This document shows positions 6,974 through 14,992 of a stretch of DNA of 64,000 nt, piece after piece. Source of the stretch: Thermosipho sp. (in: thermotogales) (GTDB lineage Bacteria; Thermotogota; Thermotogae; Thermotogales; Fervidobacteriaceae); the NCBI GenBank assembly GCA_017656345.1, contig JACDNZ010000010.1, forward strand, positions 19,848 to 83,847. The letters are read 5' to 3'. Numbering within the stretch: the stretch's first letter is position 1; every line of letters starts with the position of its first letter. The translations under genes and the position numbers were made by a program. A model generated the notes under the pieces. The model was not told where the DNA came from, did not search any database, and was given only the letters and a program-made list of their open reading frames with translations.

Positions 6974-9013
6974 ATGAATAAATTAAGAGAAATAATAAAT
7001 AGAGATAGGCTATTCACTATGATTTATTCTGGAGTAGAGAATGAAAAGTATTTTAATATACTTTATAATATGGGAATAAGAAATTTCCTTATATCATTTC
7101 ATTATATTACTGAAAAGAATATTGATATAAAAAAGCAATATAAAGATAAAAATATAAAATTTTTTATAGACTCTGGTGCGCATACCTATCAAAATGACCC
7201 TAAATATCTTGATTATCCAATAGAATATTGGGAAAATCATTTAAAAAAATATTTAGATTGGGCTAAAGAAAATAAAGATTATATATTTGCAATAGCCAAT
7301 TTTGATTTTGAGAATTTAGTTGGTGCTGAAAAAATACAAGAATGGAATAAAAAATATTTTGAACCCTTTATGTTAGAAACAGGTATACCAGTATGTTTTG
7401 TATGGCATCAAGATTCATATACTACATGGGAAAGATATTGTGAAAGATACCCATATGTAGGTTTTTCTTCTGTAAATACAGAAGGTGAAGCTATAGAATT
7501 AAAAGAATATATAAGTAAGCTAAAAATAGCTCAGAAATACAATTCAGTTGTTCACGGATTTGGAATGACTCGAACTTCAATGCTTCCTAAACTTCCTTTT
7601 TATACAGTAGACTCCACTACTTGGTTAGTTGGACTTCAATATGGTGAGATAAACTACTGGAATGGTACTAAAATGTCTAGATTAAAGAAAGAAAAGTGGA
7701 AAGGTGAATATCTACCTAAATTAATAGCTTTAGGTTTAAATAAAGAAAAGTTACTTGCAGAAGATACCGAAGAAATGATAAAAGCTAATATAATACCTTT
7801 TATTGAAGCCGAAAAATATATTAGACAAAGATTAAGAAGTAGAATGTATTGGTTGAAACAAGAAAAGAATAATAATTCTTTAGATGATACTGATTTATTT
7901 CCACCTTTAGATTGGTTAGAAGGTAAGACTGAACCTCAATATGATAATTGGGAAGAGTATGCTAAGAGATTAAACATAAATGTAGAAGATAGGACTTTTG
8001 CTATAAATGCAGTAATAGATTGTTCAGTATTTTGTCAGATAGATATAGACGAAGAAGGAGAAATAACAAGTGAAAACCCAGATTTATTAAATTTCTTTAA
8101 TGAAAGTTATTTAGGTAAAAATTTAATACCAGAATTACACGATTTATATATTAATCAAGTAAGTAGTGATGAAAAAGAACAAATAAGAGATTTAATTAAT
8201 TTCTTTAGAGATGTTGCAACTGGTAAAGAAGAGAAATTACTAAATTGGGGTACTGCTTTTGCGAAAGCAAGAGAAAGAGAAAAGTATATAGAAGAGGAAG
8301 AATATGAGTATGAAGATTTAACAGAAGAAGAAATTAGAGATAAATTAAGCGAACTTCTCCCAGCCCCTAAAGATGATTCTGACCCTCACCCAGAAGTAAC
8401 AGCTTTAGATGATGAAATATTCAACAAAGCTGGAATAGTACCAGTAAGAGATAGTAAAGGAAGATTCTTAAAAGGTCAAAGAAAAGTAAGAAAGCCTAAG
8501 AATATTTATAGTGATAAGTACCCTAAATTAGCTTGTGATACTTGTTATGCGGCACAATCCTGCCCAGAGTATAAAGCTGGTTATGTGTGTGCATATAATA
8601 AAATGTTTAAGAGATTTGATACAAGAGATATGAACGATATAATAGACGCTATGCAAAGTATGGTTAATTTAAACTTAGAACGTATGCAGAGAGTTGCCTT
8701 ATTTGAAATTTTAGATGGTGGTATGCCAGATGGAAACTTAACAGCTATGATAGACCAAAACATGAGATTACTAAAATTATTGAAAGATATGTACCAGTAT
8801 GGTAACCCAGAAGTATTAAAGCAAACTAAAATAAAACGTGCTGACGGTACAGAAGAAACTATAGTACAAGTAAGTAACCCAAGAGGTGGAGGAATATTAG
8901 AGAAGTTATTTAGTCAAACAGTAAATAAAAGTAATAATAATAATAAAGAAGAAGAAACTAATCCTAAGAGTAAGATAGATAAGGAAAATGCAATAGATGT
9001 GGATATTGAATAG
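6974..9013 (+). CDS. TGT/DpdA-like deazaguanine DNA transglycosylase candidate with additional C-terminal Cys-containing domain
   Basis: FFIDSGAHTYQ, ANFDFENLVGAE, VVHGFGMTRTSMLPKLPFYTVDSTTWLVGLQYGE resemble phage TGT-like proteins; C-term CDTCYAAQSCPEYKAGYVCAYNKMFKRFDTRD. Located in the deazaguanine gene block. Confidence 0.6.
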   Translation: MNKLREIINRDRLFTMIYSGVENEKYFNILYNMGIRNFLISFHYITEKNIDIKKQYKDKNIKFFIDSGAHTYQNDPKYLDYPIEYWENHLKKYLDWAKENKDYIFAIANFDFENLVGAEKIQEWNKKYFEPFMLETGIPVCFVWHQDSYTTWERYCERYPYVGFSSVNTEGEAIELKEYISKLKIAQKYNSVVHGFGMTRTSMLPKLPFYTVDSTTWLVGLQYGEINYWNGTKMSRLKKEKWKGEYLPKLIALGLNKEKLLAEDTEEMIKANIIPFIEAEKYIRQRLRSRMYWLKQEKNNNSLDDTDLFPPLDWLEGKTEPQYDNWEEYAKRLNINVEDRTFAINAVIDCSVFCQIDIDEEGEITSENPDLLNFFNESYLGKNLIPELHDLYINQVSSDEKEQIRDLINFFRDVATGKEEKLLNWGTAFAKAREREKYIEEEEYEYEDLTEEEIRDKLSELLPAPKDDSDPHPEVTALDDEIFNKAGIVPVRDSKGRFLKGQRKVRKPKNIYSDKYPKLACDTCYAAQSCPEYKAGYVCAYNKMFKRFDTRDMNDIIDAMQSMVNLNLERMQRVALFEILDGGMPDGNLTAMIDQNMRLLKLLKDMYQYGNPEVLKQTKIKRADGTEETIVQVSNPRGGGILEKLFSQTVNKSNNNNKEEETNPKSKIDKENAIDVDIE

Positions 9014-9022
9014 TAACATAGG

Positions 9023-9066
9023 TTGAAAATCAATGCTTGACAAGCCCCCTTTAAGTGTTATATAAT
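9023..9066 (+). promoter_or_regulatory. sigma-A-like promoter with upstream TTGAAAATCAA box
   Basis: TTGAAAATCAA 9023-9033, TTGACA 9037-9042, TATAAT 9061-9066 (18-bp spacer). Confidence 0.75.
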
Positions 9067-9112
9067 TAAGCTGTGAACAACGATAAATAAACACTTAAAG
9101 GGGGATTTTTAT

Positions 9113-9451
9113 ATGCTATATACTACTTATGATTTCATTTCATTAGAGAAAATGACAGAAAGCCAAGTAAGACAGGAAATTGAGTTAGCCAAGCAAAAGT
9201 ATGAAGAAGTACAGGAATACTTTAAAATGCTTGAAGAAATGACTCCTAATGAGTTTCTAAAACCAGATTTAGAAATACACATTACTACACTAAAAAATAT
9301 AGAGAGTTATATAAGAAAAGCAGAAAATTTACTAAATGAATGGGATAGTAATTCATACATAAGAAAAGCTAGAAAGAGGTTCAAAACCTTTAATTATAAT
9401 AATATAAATAATAAATATATAAATAAAATAAAAATAATAAAAATTAAATAA
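9113..9451 (+). CDS. hypothetical protein
   Basis: 112-aa ORF with SD aaaggggga. Confidence 0.65.
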   Translation: MLYTTYDFISLEKMTESQVRQEIELAKQKYEEVQEYFKMLEEMTPNEFLKPDLEIHITTLKNIESYIRKAENLLNEWDSNSYIRKARKRFKTFNYNNINNKYINKIKIIKIK

Positions 9452-9472
9452 AGCAAAAAGGGGGATTATAAG

Positions 9473-9829
9473 ATGTCATTCAAAAAAGTTAAGAGAGGTG
9501 AAGTTTATTTAGCTAGAGTTGGTAACAAATATGTCGGTAGTGAGCAGAAAGGTACAAGACCAGTTTTAATTATCCAGAATAATATAGGTAATAGATTTAG
9601 CCCAACTGTCATAGTAGCTTTTATAACTTCTAAACTACATAAGAAGAAACTACCGACCCATTGTTTGGTTAATTTAAAAGTACCTTCTATAGTTTTAACT
9701 GAACAACTAAGAACGATTGATAAAACTCGTTTAGTTGAAAGAATGGGTAGATTAACAGAAGAAGAAATGCAAAAGGTTGAAAAGTGTTTAAGAATAAGTT
9801 TAGATTTAGGGGGCGATGGAGGTGACTAA
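9473..9829 (+). CDS. MazF/PemK-family endoribonuclease toxin-like protein
   Basis: KRGEVYLARVG...GSEQKGTRPVLIIQNNIGNRFSPTVIVAFITSK...PSIVLTEQLRTIDKTRLVERMGRL. Confidence 0.88.
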   Translation: MSFKKVKRGEVYLARVGNKYVGSEQKGTRPVLIIQNNIGNRFSPTVIVAFITSKLHKKKLPTHCLVNLKVPSIVLTEQLRTIDKTRLVERMGRLTEEEMQKVEKCLRISLDLGGDGGD

Positions 9830-11159
9830 GACTGAAAGAGATAAAATGTTTGAAGAGAATATGGGTTTAGCTAAAAGTATTGTTTTCAAAGAGTTTAAAA
9901 ATTTTGCACACACAAGTGGTATGACTTTAGAAGATGTATTACAAGTTGCTTATATAGGGTTACTGAAAGCAGTAGATAAGTTTGACGCTAGTAGAGGTTT
10001 AGCTTTTAGTACATTCGCAGTACCTACTATTCGTGGCGAAATTTTGCGTTATATGAGAGATTATAGCCCTAATCAAATAAAAATAAGTAGGAGTATTAAA
10101 ATGTTATATACTAAATATAATAAACTAAAAGATGAAGGTAAAACAGATGAAGAAATAATGAAAGAATTAGAGGTATCTAGAGAAGAATTAGAGAATATAA
10201 AGGTGTCAAAACTTGAGCCTGTGTATTTAGATGATACTGTAAATAACAATAAAATAAAAGATGATAATAAAGATATTTATAGAATTGATAGGTTAACTAA
10301 TGAATATGATTTAGCTGAAAGTACTGTAAATCTAATAGACTTGAGAGAAAAATTAGCATTACTTAGAGATGAAGTTGGTTATAGGAATTTTGAAATATTA
10401 ATGTTAGAAAGATTTGAAGAAATGAACCAAGAAAAAATTGCAAACATGGTTGGTGTTACTCAAGTACAAGTAAGCAGAATAGTAAAAAGAATACAAAATA
10501 AATTCATTCCTTTAGTTGAGCAAAAATATAATAATGGTAAAAGAAGTAAAAACTATAAGGGGGAAAATCTAATGAGTGTAAAAGAAAGACATAAACAACA
10601 AATTGAAGTGTTAATTAATTGGTGCTTAAATAATAAAGGTAAGAAATTAACTAAAATAAGAGAAATTTTAGAAAAGCATAATTTAGATGTAATACCTGGA
10701 TATGAAACTGTATTAAAAAGATATGTACTAGAAGAATTAAATAATAGAGGTGTAGTAATAACTAAAGTTCCGAGAAATGATAGAGGTATAAACTTTTGGG
10801 TATCTACAGATGAAGAATTGAAAAAATATACTCCAGTAAATAATGTAATAGACTTAACTAATGAAGAAGTAATACCTGTGGTTGAAGAGCATAAACAGAA
10901 TACCGAAGATGAAAGTCCTACTTCAACTAAAACAAATAGAGAGGTTTTAAAAGAAACTGTTAATAGAATGGACATAGATAGATTGAAGAAACTTGAGGAA
11001 ATAAAATCAGCTAATAAAATAGTAATATTTAATTATTGTAATAGCCTAACACGTGATACTATATCACCTATTATTGATACTATGAAAAGCATTTTAGAAA
11101 TATCAGAGTTACAGGATAGTTCTTTAGAAGCTAATATTGTTTTAACAATAGAAAAATAA
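9816..11159 (+). CDS. RNA polymerase sigma factor (sigma-70 family, sporulation/stress type) with ~200-aa C-terminal extension
   Basis: LEDVLQVAYIGLLKAVDKFDASRGLAFSTFAVPTIRGEILRYMRDY; region 4-like NFEILMLERFEEMNQEKIANMVGVTQVQVSRIVKRI. Confidence 0.88.
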   Translation: MEVTKTERDKMFEENMGLAKSIVFKEFKNFAHTSGMTLEDVLQVAYIGLLKAVDKFDASRGLAFSTFAVPTIRGEILRYMRDYSPNQIKISRSIKMLYTKYNKLKDEGKTDEEIMKELEVSREELENIKVSKLEPVYLDDTVNNNKIKDDNKDIYRIDRLTNEYDLAESTVNLIDLREKLALLRDEVGYRNFEILMLERFEEMNQEKIANMVGVTQVQVSRIVKRIQNKFIPLVEQKYNNGKRSKNYKGENLMSVKERHKQQIEVLINWCLNNKGKKLTKIREILEKHNLDVIPGYETVLKRYVLEELNNRGVVITKVPRNDRGINFWVSTDEELKKYTPVNNVIDLTNEEVIPVVEEHKQNTEDESPTSTKTNREVLKETVNRMDIDRLKKLEEIKSANKIVIFNYCNSLTRDTISPIIDTMKSILEISELQDSSLEANIVLTIEK

Positions 11160-11172
11160 AGGAGGTGTTATT

Positions 11173-11334
11173 TTGAAGCATAAGATAAGTAATATAATAG
11201 GCAATATATTAAAGTTTATTTTTCTTATTTTATCAATAATGTATTTACAAGAAGGTGAGTACTTACCTGCAATTTATTTTTTAATCTTTTATGGCATAGA
11301 AGAAATAACAGATTTATTTAAGAAAGGGGATTAA
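11173..11334 (+). CDS. small membrane protein
   Basis: TTG start after ggaggtg; MKHKISNIIGNILKFIFLILSIMYLQEGEYLPAIYFLIFYGIEEITDLFKKGD. Confidence 0.55.
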   Translation: MKHKISNIIGNILKFIFLILSIMYLQEGEYLPAIYFLIFYGIEEITDLFKKGD

Positions 11335-11335
11335 T

Positions 11336-11710
11336 ATGTATAGTGAGTTAATTTTAAATGAAGAAGAGTTGAAAAAAGAATTAGAATATTGGAAAAATAA
11401 ACTTAATATGAATGATTGGTATATTAAAGTAAAGAAAGTAAGATTAAATGAGTTAGAGTTACCAGACGTACAAGGAGAGGTTAGCTATGAGGTAGTATCT
11501 AAAACAGCAGTAATAAGAATTTTAGATGAAAAAGACTATCCTAATTTAATATTACCACAAAATCATAGGATAACTTTAATACATGAATTACTACATTGTA
11601 AATTCGCTCATATAGAAAATGCATTAGGTGAAATAGGGTATTCTGTATTACATGGGATAATAGAAGATTTAGCTAAAGCATTTAATTCATGTGAAGAAGA
11701 GAAATGTTAG
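11336..11710 (+). CDS. HExxH-type zinc-protease-like phage protein
   Basis: RITLIHELLHCKFAHIE; SD aaagggga. Confidence 0.6.
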   Translation: MYSELILNEEELKKELEYWKNKLNMNDWYIKVKKVRLNELELPDVQGEVSYEVVSKTAVIRILDEKDYPNLILPQNHRITLIHELLHCKFAHIENALGEIGYSVLHGIIEDLAKAFNSCEEEKC

Positions 11711-11732
11711 AGTTAAATAGGAGGTAGATTAT

Positions 11733-12101
11733 ATGTATTATCAAATAAAACATTTTATTAATGAGAATCAAGAGAAAATAAATAATTTTTTAAAAGATAT
11801 AGGTGATAGAGTAGTAGATATAAAAATATCCAGTAGTGCTACTAACGATGAATGGAGTACAGATATTATAGTAGTATATAAAGAAGGTAATACAAATACA
11901 GAAACAGATATAAAGAGTAAGCTTATTAAATACCTATCAAATCTTACAAGTTTTACAGATAAGGATATTATTGAATATTTTTGCCCTAGTGATTTTGATT
12001 TAGAAGATATTGAATATCTTTGTATGAAACCAGCTACAGAAGAAAGGAATACAGATAAACATTGTTTAGAGTGTTGGAGAAAAGCACTAGAGAAATATTA
12101 A
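11733..12101 (+). CDS. hypothetical protein
   Basis: ORF with SD aggaggt. Confidence 0.65.
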   Translation: MYYQIKHFINENQEKINNFLKDIGDRVVDIKISSSATNDEWSTDIIVVYKEGNTNTETDIKSKLIKYLSNLTSFTDKDIIEYFCPSDFDLEDIEYLCMKPATEERNTDKHCLECWRKALEKY

Positions 12102-12122
12102 TATTATACGGGGAGTGATATT

Positions 12123-12383
12123 ATGGATAGTAAAGAAACCGAAGAGTTATTCCAAGAAGATATAGCACGAATACGAGGTATGTTATTAGATAAAATAAAG
12201 CGTTCTAATTTAGAGGTTATAAACTCTATGAAAGAAAAACTTAAAAATATTGATTTTAATTCAGTAGATATTGAAAAAGCTAATAGTATTATTGATTTCT
12301 ATTATAGACGTGGATATATAACTAAAAAACAAAAATATGCATTATGTATTATAGAAGCTGAATTAGAATTAATAGGGTATTAA
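12123..12383 (+). CDS. hypothetical protein
   Basis: ORF with SD ggggagtg. Confidence 0.65.
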   Translation: MDSKETEELFQEDIARIRGMLLDKIKRSNLEVINSMKEKLKNIDFNSVDIEKANSIIDFYYRRGYITKKQKYALCIIEAELELIGY

Positions 12384-12405
12384 GTATTAAAGGAGGTAAG
12401 ATAAA

Positions 12406-12890
12406 ATGAGTGAAAAGACTAAATTAGAGAAGTTATTTGATTGGTGTGGCATAACTTTAGAGCATTACCATGATTGTGACATTCCAGATGAAGAAATGGA
12501 AGAAATTGAAGAAGCCTTAGAAACACTAAATGAAATAGAAGAAATAATAAAGGAGTATGAACAAGTAATTTATGAATTAAAAGAAGCTTTGAAAGAGTCT
12601 ACAGAGGAAATAAAATATCATATTGAGTGTCTTTGTGGTATATTACCTAACTATACCCATACGTGTTCAAGATGTATTCAAATTAGTAAGAATAAGGCTG
12701 TTCTAAAAATGCAGAAGATATTATCACTAAATATTGTTCTCTTTTAGGTGAAGAATTTGACGTGTGTACTGCTTGTAATGAATGTAATGGTATATTTGTA
12801 GAACGTATTGAAAATGACTTATATAAATGTAAAACCACAGGTAAAATCTTAAAAGTAAATAAAGAAAATGAAAGATTAGAAGAGTTATAG
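12406..12890 (+). pseudogene. Cys-rich (zinc-ribbon-like) protein apparently interrupted by a -1 frameshift
   Basis: Frame 0 12406-12747; -1 frame encodes GCSKNAEDIITKYCSLLGEEFDVCTACNECNGIFVERIENDLYKCKTTGKILKVNKENERLEEL to TAG 12888-12890, just before the next SD. Confidence 0.5.
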
Positions 12891-12901
12891 GAGGTATAAT
12901 T

Positions 12902-13150
12902 ATGAGAATGATAGTTAAGTATCAAGATAAGTCTAAAAGCCTCCCAGAAGTACCTTTTGTTCTTAAAGGTAGAGGCGATAAATTACTTTTAGTTGTTAAA
13001 AATAAAGGTAATGATTTATTTGAATTAATAAGCTTGACAGGAGAAAAAGCAGGTCAAGTTGTAAGTACTAATACTAAAGAAGGTATTGAAGAATTAATAG
13101 TAGTAGAAGAATTTTCTATTGTAGAATCAGAATTAATAATACGTTATTAA
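12902..13150 (+). CDS. hypothetical protein
   Basis: 82-aa ORF with SD ggaggt. Confidence 0.65.
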   Translation: MRMIVKYQDKSKSLPEVPFVLKGRGDKLLLVVKNKGNDLFELISLTGEKAGQVVSTNTKEGIEELIVVEEFSIVESELIIRY

Positions 13151-13172
13151 TATAAGTAAGGGAGTGTTAATA

Positions 13173-13399
13173 ATGCAAGAGCCTAAAATTTGCTGTGAAC
13201 GTACGGTTGAAAATATAAAAATGAACTCCTTAATAGATGTAGAAGGAAAAGCATATCTTTCTTATTATGCTTCCTATTTTGGATTTTAGTTAATGAAGTA
13301 TCTATTGATATTCCTATTAAGTATTGTCCTTTCTGTGGCAAGAAATTAGAAGGCGAAAAAGGGGCAAGAAAAGTGCCGAAAGAGTATTTAGTAATATAA
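13173..13399 (+). pseudogene. small zinc-motif protein apparently interrupted by a -1 frameshift
   Basis: Frame 0 MQEPKICCERTVENIKMNSLIDVEGKAYLSYYASYFGF* (13173-13289); -1 frame FWILVNEVSIDIPIKYCPFCGKKLEGEKGARKVPKEYLVI* to 13399. Confidence 0.5.
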
Positions 13400-13727
13400 A
13401 GAATATATATAATAAGATATATAAATATATACAATAATAACTAAAATATATAATAGAGTAATAAATATAGTAGAGGTTATTTAGTTACTAAATATATAAT
13501 TACTTTTTTTTAGTCATTTTATATAGTAAAATTGGATTTTATTAGGTAAACCTATAACTTTTTCATTTCCGAACGCTATTTTTATACCTATCATTTTATA
13601 TATTTTATATTGAAATTATATACCTAAACCTCTCTAAACCTCTTATGATTCTACCCACTCACATAGTGGTATAAAATTTTTAGGTAGGTATGGTTAAGGT
13701 ACACTTCCACCCACACTACATTTTAGA

Positions 13728-14237
13728 GGTACTTAGAAAGTCCTTCGTAGGCTCTTTCTACCACCTTTTTAAGAGTGGTATAACAATGGAAAGGTACTGA
13801 GAAAGACCTAATGATGGACTTTCTACCACCTTTTTAAAAATTGGTGAAAGTACCTCAAAGAGCCTGTAGAGGACTTTCAGCCACCTTTTAGTAGTAGTGA
13901 AAAGGTACTAGAAAGACCCAATGAAGGACTTTCTAGTACCTTAATTATTATTTAGAGGTACTACTATGTACTTATTATATATAGTGTTTATTATATATAA
14001 GGTCTATTATATATTACTATTATATATACATATAGCACTATGGTTACCTCTAAAAAGTACCAGAAAGTCCTTCACAAGGTCTTTCTCACCACCTTTTTGA
14101 TAGTGGTTATGTAGTGAATTAGTATATAAGTCTATTATATATAGTACTTATTATATATAACTAAGGTACTATTTCAGCCACCTTTTAAAAGGTACTAGAA
14201 AGAGCCTGTGAAGGTCTTTCTCCTACTCTTTAGAAGT
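13728..14237. repeat. array of about six palindromic hairpin repeats
   Basis: Units near 13728, 13793, 13849, 13903, 14056, 14191: GGTACT.GAAAG..CCT..AGG.CTTTCT.CCACCTTTTT. Confidence 0.7.
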
Positions 14238-14471
14238 GACCTCATATTTTGGCTTTTAAGGTGGTTGTTTTTGGTTAGGTAATATAATAAGTCTATGGAG
14301 AAAAAATAAGTACCTTAAAATCGAAAATAAAGCGTGGTTTTATGAACCGTTGAGTACCAATCTATGGAGTTTGACTTTTAAGTACAAAAAATGTATAATA
14401 AGTATGTAAATTGTCCATACTAATTCTGAAAGTTACAATATTAAGTATAAATAGAGAAGGAGAGTGTTAGT

Positions 14472-14945
14472 ATGAAAAATGTATTCTATTTAATCAATGT
14501 GAGTGAAGATTGGTGGCAGTTAAGAGAAAAGAAGTATCATTCAGTAATAAGTACCTCAAATTCTTTAGAGGGTATACTAGCAAGACTAAAGAAGGTAGTA
14601 ATTAAATACAAAACTAAAGAGAGATTCTACAGAAGATTAGAAAGGACTGAAACAGTAAAACCGAATTTAGTGGTATCTAAAAAGAGAGAATTAGAGTACA
14701 AACAAATAGGTGATAAGTTTAATGATTTAGTAGAGGAAGTAGTAAGTGAAGCACTAGCTACAATAAAAGAGGAAAGTAATTTAGTGAGGAAAAATAAAAA
14801 GTCAGTATCTAAAATGAAGAACATATTAAAGGGTAAAATTGAGGTTGAAAAAGTACCAGTAAAAGATGGGGTGAAGAGAGAGGAAAGAAAGTTAGTATCT
14901 ATTAAAAGAAAGATAAAACCAGTTACAAAAAAGTTAACCATTTAG
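14472..14945 (+). CDS. basic hypothetical protein
   Basis: 157-aa ORF with leader GGAGAGTGTTAGT and downstream terminator. Confidence 0.65.
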   Translation: MKNVFYLINVSEDWWQLREKKYHSVISTSNSLEGILARLKKVVIKYKTKERFYRRLERTETVKPNLVVSKKRELEYKQIGDKFNDLVEEVVSEALATIKEESNLVRKNKKSVSKMKNILKGKIEVEKVPVKDGVKREERKLVSIKRKIKPVTKKLTI

Positions 14946-14961
14946 TCAGTACTATATAAGC

Positions 14962-14992
14962 GACTCACTTATAAAGAAGTGAGTCCTTTTTT
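14962..14992 (+). terminator. Rho-independent terminator
   Basis: gactcactt-ataaag-aagtgagtc then CTTTTTT. Confidence 0.85.

Noticed and set aside
10553-10975. Long minus-strand ORF (140 aa), and similar ones at 16006-16515, 41900-42448, 52141-52614
   Set aside because: Lie antisense to convincing + strand genes, have biased Ser/Leu/Phe composition typical of shadow ORFs, and lack SD/family evidence.
13183-13434. Minus-strand 83-aa ORF
   Set aside because: AT-rich Ile/Tyr-rich translation overlapping the frameshifted + strand zinc gene; not supported.
13728-14237. Repeat array considered as CRISPR
   Set aside because: Units are imperfect palindromes with irregular spacing and no unique uniform-length spacers; no cas genes seen.
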